Shown here: in pieces, positions 26,506 through 35,511 of the stretch | Numbering within the stretch: the first letter of the stretch is position 1 | Layout of the letters: each line of letters starts with the position of its first letter | Source of the DNA: Jeotgalibaca arthritidis | GTDB lineage: Bacteria; Bacillota; Bacilli; Lactobacillales; Aerococcaceae | Length of the DNA: 64,000 nucleotides | Direction: 5' to 3' | Assembly: GCF_011100465.1 (NCBI RefSeq) | Contig: NZ_CP049740.1 | Span: 403,857-467,856 of the forward strand | The notes under the pieces: generated by a model | Databases searched by the model: none | Told to the model about the DNA's origin: nothing | The model's input: only the letters and a program-made list of their open reading frames with translations | Program-made: the position numbers and the translations under genes

Positions 26506-27864
26506 TTATATTATCGAATATCGTTGCCATTTATTGGAACGCCACCTTATTACAAAGAAAATGGAGCGGAAAGTCCAGTCGACAATCATCGCAATCCAAA
26601 CGCTCATTAGACCCATATCAAAAACATAAGCAAGGAGAAAACTACACCCTACACGGAAGACAAACATTGAGAATACGGATACGTACATCGTTGAAACAAC
26701 ATCTCCTGCTGCTCTCAGTGCATTTGGAAGTGAGAATGAGGCTGGCCAAATCAACATCACAGCTACTCCATGAAGAATCATGACTTGGAACGCCAGATTG
26801 ATTGCTTCTGGCGAAAGGCTATAAAAATTCAAAACTGGCTTTAATACAAACAGAATCGGAATATTAAGCACGATTATATATATATAAGCTTTTTTCATCA
26901 ATAATCTCGTATAATACTTAGCTTGCTCGTATTCCCCTGCTCCGACGCAGCGAGCAACGACAGTAGTAATAGCAAGTCCCATGGCTGCACCCGGTATAAT
27001 TTCTAATCCAGTTAAACTGTTTGAAACTGCATGTGCAGCAATAGACGCAGTATTGAACGTCGCCACTAATCCTGTCATAATAATTTTCCCAATTTGGAAA
27101 ATACTATTCTCCAATCCATTCGGGATCCCGATTCGCAAAATTCTTTTTATCATTTTAAAATCAATATCCCGTGGATTATAAGAACTTATAAAGACAGGCA
27201 ATTTAGGATTCCGCAACATGTACATCATAGTGAACGAACTAATCACCCTTGCGATTAGAGTCGATAATGCGGCTCCCAATACACCCCATTTGAAAATATA
27301 GATAAAAACAGAATTTCCTACTATATTAATAACATTCATGATAAGTGCATTAATCATTGCTTTTTTAGAATCGCCCATCACCCTTAGCAATGAAGCAGAT
27401 ACATTAAAAAGGCCTAAAAATGGAAACGAAGCAGCTGTTACGTAAAAATAAGTGACGGCACTCTCCATAACGGGCGCCTCCACATTTCCAAATAACGTTC
27501 GTAAAATCTGGCGGTTAAAAACAAGAGAAATAACTGCTACAAGAGTAGCAATAAAGGCAACAACCAAAAATAGCTGTTTCGCTGCATGCTTACTCATTTT
27601 GCTTTCCTTTTTCCCTAAATACTGACCTACAATAATGGCTCCCCCGGCCGCAACAGTAGAGAAAAAGTTAATCGCCAGGAAATTGACACTGTCTACTAAA
27701 GCAACTCCAGATACGGCTTGCTCCCCCGCATAAGCGACCATCATCGTATCGATGAAACCAATCGATAAAGCAAGTGCCTGTTCAAAAATCAAAGGGACAA
27801 TTAATTTCCTCAAAGCTTGAGGACTAAATAATAATTTTTCGTCTGCCAATTCACCTTTTACCAA
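26506..27864 (-). CDS. MATE-family efflux transporter
   Basis: 452 residues with 12 predicted membrane segments in two homologous halves, each with a MATE-type start (L-I-F-E-Q-A-L-A-L-S-I-G-F-I-D-T-M-M-V near residue 26 and G-I-P-N-G-L-E-N-S-I-F-Q near 250). Probably exports drugs or metabolites using H+ or Na+. I accept the TTG start at 27864 with AAGGAG about 9 bases upstream. Single gene. The 228 bases upstream hold no gene. Confidence 0.9.
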   Translation of the reverse strand: MVKGELADEKLLFSPQALRKLIVPLIFEQALALSIGFIDTMMVAYAGEQAVSGVALVDSVNFLAINFFSTVAAGGAIIVGQYLGKKESKMSKHAAKQLFLVVAFIATLVAVISLVFNRQILRTLFGNVEAPVMESAVTYFYVTAASFPFLGLFNVSASLLRVMGDSKKAMINALIMNVINIVGNSVFIYIFKWGVLGAALSTLIARVISSFTMMYMLRNPKLPVFISSYNPRDIDFKMIKRILRIGIPNGLENSIFQIGKIIMTGLVATFNTASIAAHAVSNSLTGLEIIPGAAMGLAITTVVARCVGAGEYEQAKYYTRLLMKKAYIYIIVLNIPILFVLKPVLNFYSLSPEAINLAFQVMILHGVAVMLIWPASFSLPNALRAAGDVVSTMYVSVFSMFVFRVGCSFLLAYVFDMGLMSVWIAMIVDWTFRSIFFVIRWRSNKWQRYSII

Positions 27865-28092
27865 AAATAAAATCTCCTTTTTTATTAAACCTTTTTATTA
27901 CAAATTTCAAATATAAGTTTGTCAGCTAGAAACTCACAATGACGCATCGCATTCCTTTCAAGTTTATTTTCATTCAAAAAGATTGTTTAAATCGCACAGC
28001 AAAACAGAAAGCGTTGTCATTTTTATAAGATTACTCTTCTATCTATTATAGCTAATTATCATAATAATTGCTTGGTTGAAAGGATTGATTTA

Positions 28093-28348
28093 GTGAAAAA
28101 AATAATCGTGTTGATTCTATCGATGAGTCACTTTGTTTTTATATTGTTTGGATGCAGTGCAATTCAGACAGCAGGAAACCGTTCAGATTGAATGGGTCAT
28201 GGAAGGAATCACAGATAAAAGAGGAGCTGTTCTTGCAGAAAATAACGAGCATACTCCTTCTGAGGAACGATACCAGATGATGATTGATTTTCAAAGAGAT
28301 GAGGGGGCTCATCTGAACCCCTTCACATCAACGTTTATAGTAATATAG
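28093..28348 (+). pseudogene. Small lipoprotein gene, frameshifted
   Basis: GTG 28093 (preceded by AAAGGA) opens a typical lipoprotein signal peptide with lipobox F-I-L-F-G-C, but this frame stops at 28189. A second frame carries on as Q-E-T-V-Q-I-E-W-V-M-E-G-I-T-D-K and ends at 28346-28348. One indel near 28165 breaks an otherwise coherent protein of about 85 residues. The tail runs straight into the 12-bp direct repeats at the island edge, so the C-terminus may also have been changed by the insertion. Confidence 0.5.
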
Positions 28349-28382
28349 TAATGGTTTTGGTAATGGTTTTGGTAATGGTTTA
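28349..28382. repeat. 12-bp direct repeats at the left edge of the island (candidate attL)
   Basis: taatggttttgg at 28349-28360 and 28361-28372, then taatggttta. The last 13 bases, tggtaatggttta (28370-28382), recur at 40280-40292, at the far side of the integrase. Confidence 0.6.
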
Positions 28383-28436
28383 GACTAAATTTTCACGCAT
28401 ACGCCTATGTTTTGTGGAAAAGAAATAATAGTGTAA

Positions 28437-29045
28437 TTAATCCTTATTTGAGTGAATTTGGCTAACTACAAGTTCTAAAATGCCAGGGTCAAAGTAGATT
28501 GTTTCTTTTGTTATATAACTTGTTCCTCTATTTGTTTTCCCGTCTTCTTCACTCTTAACAAAAGAATTCGCAAAATACTCTGACCCATCTGAAGTTTTAT
28601 AAAACCTTACATATTTATAAAATATGGATTTAACATCTGAAGGTATAAAATTCAAAAATTCTTCCAATGTCTTAAGCGATAAACTCTCTAAATTATCTAT
28701 GACTTCATCTATCATGTGATTTAAGACAATTTTATTAGTTGCTAAATTTTTCAAGTTTTTCAGATCATTTCGATTTGGCTTATTGTCTATCAATGTGATT
28801 TTTTCTATATAAAATTCATACTTCTCTTCATCAGTCATCAAATTTATCTGCCTCAAAGCTCCTTTAACAGGAATAGAGGCATGAATAGCATAATTTCTAA
28901 CAGCTCTTAATATTTTTATACTTTCCAACTTATTTAATTCTTGAATTTTTGACTTTATCTTTGTAGATTTTATGGTGGAATTAAAATTTTTCGTATTATC
29001 TATAAACGTATAACTCTTCAAATTTTTGTTGAATTTATTGTTCAA
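28437..29045 (-). CDS. HEPN-like protein, partner of the DUF262 nuclease
   Basis: 202 residues, mostly helical. Residues 50-55 read R-N-Y-A-I-H, the Rx4H motif (with polar residue after Arg) of HEPN RNases. It is 54 bases downstream of the DUF262/DUF1524 gene on the same strand, the arrangement seen for MAE_28990-type HEPN proteins beside DUF262 proteins. I infer a toxin-like RNase or a regulatory partner in a defence module. The family assignment rests on one short motif and context. Confidence 0.55.
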   Translation of the reverse strand: MNNKFNKNLKSYTFIDNTKNFNSTIKSTKIKSKIQELNKLESIKILRAVRNYAIHASIPVKGALRQINLMTDEEKYEFYIEKITLIDNKPNRNDLKNLKNLATNKIVLNHMIDEVIDNLESLSLKTLEEFLNFIPSDVKSIFYKYVRFYKTSDGSEYFANSFVKSEEDGKTNRGTSYITKETIYFDPGILELVVSQIHSNKD

Positions 29046-29099
29046 AATTACATTTATTAATAGATTTTAGTAAAAAGTCTATTTAATAAATTGCTATAT

Positions 29100-31178
29100 T
29101 TAATTTTCATTCTCTTTTGGTGGTACTGCATCAATTTGTAATTGGTTATAATCAATCTCTAAAATATCAAATAACTGTTTGATAATAGATATTTTTTCTC
29201 GATTTGATAGATGTGTTTTAGCATAAATTCCTGGGATTATTTCAACAGTTTTTCTTTCTTGATTAGTCAGAAAAACTGAGTCGAGCCCAGTTTTATTTTC
29301 TGATTCTGCAATCCGTCCGATTGCAGAAGGATTTTCTTTTGTAATAATTGTCACTAGCTGAATATAAAAATCTATCCAGGATTCTACTGTATGATAATCT
29401 TCGTTTCTAAATGTGTAACCTTTAGCAGTGTAATTAGTAAAGGTATTAATTCCATCAAATTCATAGAGATCTTCAACATCTTTCTTAGGCGTGTATTCTG
29501 TCTCCGGATACTCCCAAACTTTTAAAGATTGATCGATTAGATTGTCTCTTCTTTGAATGATTTCTTCTTCTCCCCAACTCTCTACACCCGCTGGAATAGC
29601 ATTCAAATTAACAAAGTGGCTCTCTCGAAAACCTCTCTCCATATTCTGCTTTTCATAGAACGATCGATTACTCATCTTTGGGTTATATCCAGTTAAAGTT
29701 AAGTTTCCTAGATTATGAACATACATCTCATGAATATGATCGCTTTCTTCCCCTAAATCAATTTCCCATTGAGCAGATAAATTCTGGGGCATTATATGTT
29801 CAATTGAGTAATCTTGTTGGTCAATGCCCTCGTATATATTTAAGTTTTCAACGTGATTATAGTTTTCTAAGCGTTCAAAGAAATAGGTTCTAAATTTTGA
29901 ATTGATATTATACATATCACGTGTCTGAAGAATTGATCGAATTTCTTCATTCGTTGGAAATAATCCAGTCTTTTCTTTGGTCAACAGTAAGTAACTGATA
30001 ATATCGACAGGTTCAAAATTCGAAGCATGTGTGCTTTCTGCGTGTTTACGGTAATCTCGATATAACACTGCAAATATCTTGTTCAAGGCATTAGAAGGAA
30101 TCTGTGCAGTCATTCTACGAGCTATATAACTCTCTATCACTTCAAATATATCTCCTACACTTTTTATAGAAAGTTTCTGGTTATTTAAATCTCTTAAAAT
30201 AGCCATCAAGAAAGGATGAGTGACAGTAATTTCTATCTGATTCAATCTGAATAAAATACTATCAATTTTTTTATCCCGAACTGGATGGCCAAGTATTTGT
30301 TGATAAGCAAATGAATACTCTTCTAAATCTATAAAGAAAGCTTCCTTATCTTCCCAGTTATTTTCATAATACTTTTTGAATTCATCATAGATATACTTGA
30401 TGGTTGGAGTCTGAGCATTTTTAGTAGTCAGATACATTCTAAAAAACTCACTTAAATTAAAAGAAGTTCTCTCTTCAATGGGTTTCCAATAGTTTAAATA
30501 CAAATAATCCTGTGTATTTAATTCTTCATTCATTAATAGATAATTTCTAATTTTATCTGCATTTGTTAACTCTAAGCCCGTTGAGTTTAAACTTTCAAAA
30601 ATAAGTTGTGGATCATCATCAGGTGAATTTAAACTGATTATCATAAACTGTAGCTTGTTAAGAGATTGAAACAATTCATCAATAGTAATATCCATACTGT
30701 CGATAAATGTGTAAATATACCTATAATTACGAGTGATGTTTGATGCTTCTACAAAAAACTTCTTGTCTCCGTATAATTTAGTATATGCCTCATAATCTCG
30801 TGGATTTGAGTGCAGTCGTATTTGATCATTCGCTGGTTTGTAGTAATCAAGTAAGAAATCACCTTTTAATCGATCAGATTCTAATATTGTATCTACCTGA
30901 TTATTTTCCAACCATTTAACAACTGCTAAAAACAGCAAAGATAATGTAGTAATTCGTTGCTGTCCATCTATAATAATTTCCTCAGCATGAGCATTAGGTT
31001 TAATAACAATACTGCCAAAGAAATGTGTGTTTTTATCTGAACTATTTAACTCTACTAAATCTTCCATTAAGCGCTGACAATTTTCAAGCGTCCAGTCATA
31101 GTTTCGCTGATAAACTGGAATAACAAATTTTGTTCCCTTTTTTAAGTAACCAACTACATTTTGAACATTACCTTCCAT
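29100..31178 (-). CDS. DUF262-DUF1524 (GmrSD-like) Type IV restriction nuclease
   Basis: 692 residues. N-terminal ParB/sulfiredoxin-like DUF262: I-P-V-Y-Q-R-N-Y-D-W at 20-29 and I-I-D-G-Q-Q-R at 69-75, the nucleotide-binding/hydrolysing core. After a helical middle, a DUF1524 HNH nuclease: S-I-E-H-I-M-P (458-464), H-N-L-G-N-L-T-L (488-495) and N-R-S-F near 504. Residues 580-690 form a further C-terminal domain. Fused GmrS-GmrD enzymes cut DNA with modified (glucosylated) cytosine and block phages. Second gene of a probable three-gene operon. All catalytic motifs look intact. Confidence 0.88.
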   Translation of the reverse strand: MEGNVQNVVGYLKKGTKFVIPVYQRNYDWTLENCQRLMEDLVELNSSDKNTHFFGSIVIKPNAHAEEIIIDGQQRITTLSLLFLAVVKWLENNQVDTILESDRLKGDFLLDYYKPANDQIRLHSNPRDYEAYTKLYGDKKFFVEASNITRNYRYIYTFIDSMDITIDELFQSLNKLQFMIISLNSPDDDPQLIFESLNSTGLELTNADKIRNYLLMNEELNTQDYLYLNYWKPIEERTSFNLSEFFRMYLTTKNAQTPTIKYIYDEFKKYYENNWEDKEAFFIDLEEYSFAYQQILGHPVRDKKIDSILFRLNQIEITVTHPFLMAILRDLNNQKLSIKSVGDIFEVIESYIARRMTAQIPSNALNKIFAVLYRDYRKHAESTHASNFEPVDIISYLLLTKEKTGLFPTNEEIRSILQTRDMYNINSKFRTYFFERLENYNHVENLNIYEGIDQQDYSIEHIMPQNLSAQWEIDLGEESDHIHEMYVHNLGNLTLTGYNPKMSNRSFYEKQNMERGFRESHFVNLNAIPAGVESWGEEEIIQRRDNLIDQSLKVWEYPETEYTPKKDVEDLYEFDGINTFTNYTAKGYTFRNEDYHTVESWIDFYIQLVTIITKENPSAIGRIAESENKTGLDSVFLTNQERKTVEIIPGIYAKTHLSNREKISIIKQLFDILEIDYNQLQIDAVPPKENEN

Positions 31179-31204
31179 ATATAAAACTCCTTAGTATGTA
31201 GTAT

Positions 31205-31441
31205 CTAACTGTTTTTAGTTATTTTTGAAACAACTGCTAAACGATTCTTTCCACATTGTTGTTTCAATATAGTAGTATAATCATCGTTTTTGATAATCTT
31301 GTCTTGATTGTTTTTAAAAACCATCATTATATTTTCTTCTAGTTTTAAATCTGTTAATTTATCAGCCCAGTATTCGTCGATAATTTCATTAATTACAGAT
31401 GCAACTTCTCGTTGGGTACGATAAAATTTTTTCATTTCCAC
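31205..31441 (-). CDS. Small protein at the head of the DUF262-HEPN operon
   Basis: 78 residues from GTG 31441 (GAGGTGATT 4-7 bases upstream) or 76 from ATG 31435. F-Y-R-T-Q-R-E-V-A-S-V-I-N-E-I-I-D-E-Y-W suggests a small helical family found widely in Firmicutes (perhaps the TIGR04540 type; not sure). It ends 26 bases before the nuclease gene, so it may be an immunity or accessory factor. It is driven by the shared island promoter at 31466-31491. Confidence 0.6.
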   Translation of the reverse strand: MEMKKFYRTQREVASVINEIIDEYWADKLTDLKLEENIMMVFKNNQDKIIKNDDYTTILKQQCGKNRLAVVSKITKNS

Positions 31442-31802
31442 AGAATCACCTCTGCTTTATTTAATTCTTACTTTAATTATACTTTAGATACATGTATTTA
31501 TCTATGTATCTTTTATAATTTTCTATCGATATGACTAAAATAAATGTTTGTAATGAGCATTTAGAGACGATTTCAACTCATAACCAAGATAACTATTATG
31601 CACTATTCAGGTCTCAAAAAGCTTTTCTAAATTGTGCTCTGAGAACGACCTACGAATAAGAATATGAAACTACCTGAAAATTTAAAGCCCATATTAATAT
31701 AATGCATCATAAGTTGATTTGAACTTCTCCTTCTAATTCATTAAACTATATTGAGAAGAAATATTAACAGGATCTAAATTATATCAAGGGAGCTTCAATT
31801 AT
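31442..31802. other. 361-bp divergent intergenic region of the island
   Basis: Lies between the leftward nuclease operon and the rightward HEPN-CBS gene. It contains a promoter with TATAAT on the minus strand (31476-31481) inside a 26-bp motif shared with 38551-38576, the dyad atacatgtat, and gagcatttagag (31555-31566), also shared. No open frame of note. Confidence 0.6.
31466..31491 (-). promoter_or_regulatory. Island promoter motif, copy 1
   Basis: On the minus strand GTATCTAAAGTATAAT with flanks; 24 of 26 bases match 38551-38576. TATAAT is a perfect -10; no good -35 is visible, suggesting a need for an activator or a repressor site upstream. Confidence 0.55.
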
Positions 31803-32663
31803 ATGAAATTAACAACTAATAATAACTCAGAAGATAAATTTATTAAGCTTTACAATGAATTGCATAAAAAAATTAGTGAATTATCAGAACCTTATTTTCA
31901 AGAGGTTGCAGACGGAATCATTGTAGATAAATTTACAGAGTCCAAAACTGCTCAACATTACCTAAAAGACGGGTTTATCCCTTTTATGAAGGCAGTACAC
32001 GTTATGAAAAATTCAAATGATTTTATCAGGCGTAAACTAACTGAATTCTACAAAATTAATGAGTTGAGGAATTTAATTGTTCATGATTACGAAGATGATT
32101 ATTATATAGTAAAAATAGCGCAGCCCACTGAATACAGCCTAGAACTTATCAGTGAAACTTTAGATAAATTAAACAATCCCTTAACTGTAGGAGATTTTTT
32201 AAAGGCACATAAAAAAGAAAAAGTAAAGTCAGTAAATTTGGACACAAATATTTACGACTTATTCCAATTAATTAAAGATACTAGTTTTACTCAATTTCCC
32301 GTGTTTGATAACAAAAGTTTTAATGGATTAGTTTCTGATAATGGAATAACTTTGAAACTCTCCCAATTTGCATTAGAGGAAAAAGAATTTGAAACACTGG
32401 ATTTATCAGCGTTATTTGTAAGTGATTTAATTTCTTTAGATGAACAACGGTATCATTACAAAATAATTAGCAGTGATGAGTATTTATATAATATACTTTC
32501 TGAGTTTGAAGTCACTTCAGACACACAATCATTACCGGTATTATTAATCCAATCAACTGATAACAAAACTGAAGATTTAACACCAGATTCTTTAATAGGG
32601 ATTCTAACAAGTTTTGATTATTTGGATATATATAAAGAAGCCATTTCTAAGATTTCTTTTTAA
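31803..32663 (+). CDS. HEPN-CBS fusion protein
   Basis: 286 residues. The first 110 residues are helical and contain E-L-R-N-L-I-V-H-D-Y (Arg89, Asn90, His94), the RNxxxH form of the HEPN RNase motif. Residues about 130-285 look like a CBS-domain pair: V-N-L-D-T-N-I-Y-D-L-F-Q-L-I, F-T-Q-F-P-V-F-D and a second half with L-P-V-L-L-I-Q and L-I-G-I-L-T-S-F-D-Y. CBS pairs bind adenine nucleotides such as AMP, ATP, SAM or c-di-AMP. I infer a nucleotide- or SAM-gated RNase, possibly an abortive-infection effector. Transcribed away from the nuclease operon. Confidence 0.65.
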   Translation: MKLTTNNNSEDKFIKLYNELHKKISELSEPYFQEVADGIIVDKFTESKTAQHYLKDGFIPFMKAVHVMKNSNDFIRRKLTEFYKINELRNLIVHDYEDDYYIVKIAQPTEYSLELISETLDKLNNPLTVGDFLKAHKKEKVKSVNLDTNIYDLFQLIKDTSFTQFPVFDNKSFNGLVSDNGITLKLSQFALEEKEFETLDLSALFVSDLISLDEQRYHYKIISSDEYLYNILSEFEVTSDTQSLPVLLIQSTDNKTEDLTPDSLIGILTSFDYLDIYKEAISKISF

Positions 32664-32751
32664 TTATAAGTTTGTTGATAATAATATTTACTACTAAATC
32701 TGTTCAACTTGTATTATCAACTGAATGCGAGAAACAAAAATTTGATGTTCA

Positions 32752-32786
32752 AAAACCCCCTAACCTATTTAAAGTTAGGGGGTTTT
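32752..32786. terminator. Bidirectional terminator
   Basis: Stem aaaaccccctaac with complement and flanking A/T runs, between the HEPN-CBS gene and the convergent small gene. Confidence 0.88.
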
Positions 32787-32788
32787 CA

Positions 32789-32971
32789 TTATATCCTAGT
32801 GTAGTCATCGACCCACTCAAGTTCCGTAAGCAATTTCAATGCTTCATTGAGCTTTTGGATGCGACGATTACACACAAAGATAGACGTTATATGGGCTGGT
32901 TCTTTCGCATCTTCCCATACCTTTTTCCTCGCTAGGATTTTATCCTTTAAAATCAATAAGTCTTTATCCAT
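32789..32971 (-). CDS. 60-residue protein controlled by a SAM riboswitch
   Basis: Sixty residues, charged and helical (K-D-K-I-L-A-R-K-K-V-W-E-D-A, then R-R-I-Q-K-L-N-E-A-L-K-L-L), no domain recognised. Evidence that it is a gene: it is the only frame between an intact SAM-I riboswitch and a terminator on the same strand, and GGGAG lies 11 bases before the ATG (a little far). It may be a true small effector of methionine/SAM status or a remnant that took the place of a methionine gene. Confidence 0.5.
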   Translation of the reverse strand: MDKDLLILKDKILARKKVWEDAKEPAHITSIFVCNRRIQKLNEALKLLTELEWVDDYTRI

Positions 32972-33002
32972 TTACTATACAACTCCCTTATTTTTTTCCA
33001 AA

Positions 33003-33142
33003 TAAAAAAGCATCACTTTTAAATAAGTCATGCTACAGGAATTGACTTATTTTTCGGCTATTGCCGTTAGATTTAGCACCGTGTACATTGACCGGTTGCT
33101 GGAGTTTCATAGGGCTAAATCCCTCCACTCACTCTTAATAAG
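33003..33142 (-). promoter_or_regulatory. SAM-I (S-box) riboswitch with terminator
   Basis: Minus strand. Aptamer 33046-33142: P1 CTTATT/AATAAG; conserved core AAGAGTGAGTGGAGGG, CCCTATGAAAC, CAGCAACC, then GGTGCTAAATC and a final GGCAATAGCC-type helix. The 3' P1 strand also begins AAATAAGTCA, which can pair with TGACTTATTT (antiterminator). The competing stem AGCATGACTT/AAGTGATGCT (33009-33034) with a U-run at 33003-33009 is the terminator. All parts of a classical S-box are present, so high SAM should stop transcription of the 60-residue gene. Confidence 0.92.
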
Positions 33143-33165
33143 ATTTGCTATTTATTTGTATATCT

Positions 33166-33194
33166 ATTATATACTATGGAAAAGCATGATTCAA
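33166..33194 (-). promoter_or_regulatory. Promoter of the SAM riboswitch transcript
   Basis: TTGAAT (33189-33194), 17-base spacer, TATAAT (33166-33171) on the minus strand, about 25 bases before the aptamer. 33195-33346 shows nothing else. Confidence 0.8.
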
Positions 33195-33346
33195 CATATT
33201 TTTATATTTTCTAAAAAGCGATTTTATTAAAGCATAATAAACTAATGAAATTTCGAAATGCAATCTCCAAAAGAATAGTATTAAATGGAGTTTGGCGTAA
33301 TTACGCTAACCCGACGAGTTAAATTGCTGTTTATTCAAGATTTAAG

Positions 33347-35227
33347 TTATTGTCTAAGATGTAAATCATGATAGATTTGTATAAATTCATTTGCTTGATT
33401 GTAAATGCGGAGATTTTCTCTGTCGAATTTAAAGTAACCACTATTCTCAAAGTGGATTTGTTTATGATGGTAAGGGCAAACTACTAAACAATTCATATAG
33501 TGATCTAAAATAACATTTGATTCATCGTTTCCAGCTTGTGTCCATTCTATATTTTCCTTTGAAGCAAGTGGACGTATATGATGAACCTCTACATAAGGTA
33601 AATTTTTATCTGTAATAATTGGTGGGAACGCTTGATCTTTTCCACAACATTGACATTTATAATTATATAATCTTTTCAGAATCTTTACTAATTGTCTGTT
33701 TCTTTTGTATTTTTCATTTATTATTGTACTTTTATCTAATTCAGAATTTAACTTTTCTAAGTCTTTTAGATAATCTTCAATTTCTTTAAATTGCTCTTGA
33801 TTTATCGACTTATCTGTAAACTTCAAACCAAGAGAACGGAGTACATCTGGGACTGATTTATTATAGTGATATGCATGGTAATAGACTCTACGATACCATT
33901 TCCTTGAAGTTTTCTCATCCAAAATACCACACTCATCAACATATTGCACTAAATATTCGTATAAATCATTTGCATCTAATAGCGATTCATCTAAGTCATT
34001 AGTCCATTTATAAACATTATCTAAATCAGTTAAGTCCTCCTTAAAGATACGATTTAGATTATAATTTTCTATTAAATATTCATCCATCGTTGGATATTCT
34101 TCACTCATACTGCGTCTTCTTACAAAAGTATAGAACGGATCAAGAGAATGTATATAAATATCATTACTACCAATTGTCCTCTTTTCTAAACCCTCTTGAA
34201 ATATTTCTTCATTCTTTACGCTGCGAACGGTCTCGTTAGAAATGAAAGTATATCCATAGTTAGCAGCGAGTTCTTCAATACTATCGAACCCTCTATTATT
34301 AGCTATACGATGAATCGTTGTATAATCACTATTCTGTCGGCCATCTTCTAAAATATGTGGAATAATGACAACTCTATCATCATCTGCGTATTTGTCGAAT
34401 CTACCTATAATTCCCTCTTCATATATTTTTAATTTGAAATTTGAATAAAGAATTTCGGAAGAAATTTGATATCTCTCGAATAATTTCTCTTTGTTTTCAA
34501 AAATACTTTTATCCACCCAACGCTTTAACTCATTGTTTTCATCCTTCGTTAAATACATTTTATTATTACTTTTATTTTTAAGAAACCTTATATATGTTCT
34601 ATAATCATTAATCTCCGTTAATGCTACTTCAAAGTAACCAGCATCGCGAAGTGCTTGCTCTAAAAGACTATCTTTAATTTCATTAAAATAAACTTTTCCA
34701 GAGTGTCTTTCTCCTTCACGAATTAGCAGAATCATTCTAGCTTCGTTTGCTGTAGCGGCTTCACTTATATTATTCACCAAAAAATATGTACAATTATTGT
34801 TAACGTTAAAAGCCAATTGTTTGCCCTTTTGAATTAACTCTTTTTGAATAAAACGGTAATCCTTATCTTTTAAGTCTATATCTTTCCATTGGAAATATTC
34901 TCTTATAATATTTGTATTCATCACTAGCTCAATGTTTTGTCTCGAAATTCCTCCAAAAAATTCTCCCCAACGGTCGTATGTAATATCGAATTTCTTATGG
35001 ATATCTCTCATACGTTTAACATCGTAATAATCTACTTTCTTCAAACCTATTTTTTTTAATACTTGACTAAATGTAATTTTCTTTCCATTGTATGTTTTCT
35101 GTCTATAAATATAATTATTAATTTTCTTCTCTACATTAAGACTTCTAATTTCTTTCTGGTTAGTATAAAATCCATCAGGAAAATATTCCATTAATTCCTG
35201 TTGTATTTCTAGCAACTGGTTATCCAT
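33347..35227 (-). CDS. Large HNH-endonuclease protein, probable defence nuclease
   Basis: 626 residues. The C-terminal 100 residues are an HNH nuclease with a zinc finger: C-Q-C-C (525-528), V-E-V-H-H-I-R-P-L (His549, His550), N-V-I-L near 571, C580, C-P-Y-H-H (584-588). The N-terminal 500 residues are unrecognised; two similar passages (residues about 60-80 and 250-280) and W-G-E-F-F-G-G-I-S-R suggest repeated helical DNA-reading units, as in homing-type or sensor nucleases. Monocistronic within the island, AT-rich. A role in DNA restriction is inferred. Confidence 0.7.
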   Translation of the reverse strand: MDNQLLEIQQELMEYFPDGFYTNQKEIRSLNVEKKINNYIYRQKTYNGKKITFSQVLKKIGLKKVDYYDVKRMRDIHKKFDITYDRWGEFFGGISRQNIELVMNTNIIREYFQWKDIDLKDKDYRFIQKELIQKGKQLAFNVNNNCTYFLVNNISEAATANEARMILLIREGERHSGKVYFNEIKDSLLEQALRDAGYFEVALTEINDYRTYIRFLKNKSNNKMYLTKDENNELKRWVDKSIFENKEKLFERYQISSEILYSNFKLKIYEEGIIGRFDKYADDDRVVIIPHILEDGRQNSDYTTIHRIANNRGFDSIEELAANYGYTFISNETVRSVKNEEIFQEGLEKRTIGSNDIYIHSLDPFYTFVRRRSMSEEYPTMDEYLIENYNLNRIFKEDLTDLDNVYKWTNDLDESLLDANDLYEYLVQYVDECGILDEKTSRKWYRRVYYHAYHYNKSVPDVLRSLGLKFTDKSINQEQFKEIEDYLKDLEKLNSELDKSTIINEKYKRNRQLVKILKRLYNYKCQCCGKDQAFPPIITDKNLPYVEVHHIRPLASKENIEWTQAGNDESNVILDHYMNCLVVCPYHHKQIHFENSGYFKFDRENLRIYNQANEFIQIYHDLHLRQ

Positions 35228-35511
35228 GTTAAATCCTCTTTTCCTTAAGGCAATGGTAATTCATTAATAAATTCTATCTTATCTTAAATAATTCTTAACA
35301 AGTGCCGTGCAGATTATTACCGGGCTGCACAGCCTTTTTTTGTCTTTAACAGTATAAACTTCGTTATGGCAAGCGTTTAGAACACTTTTCAAATCAAAAA
35401 TAAGACACTGACCTATCTAAAGTCCTCAAAACATCCTTACTCGTGCATAATTACGCCTCATAAAAGATCTGCTAAAAAGATCAGGTATAGTAGACTATTT
35501 TTAAAAGTTAT

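Noticed and set aside
28349..28382. Short tandem repeats as a CRISPR array
   Set aside because: The 12-base units are directly joined without spacers, there are no cas genes, and the unit recurs at the island's far edge.
33030..33230. 66-codon open frame on the plus strand
   Set aside because: It is the complement of the SAM riboswitch and its promoter; the conserved RNA explains the open frame.
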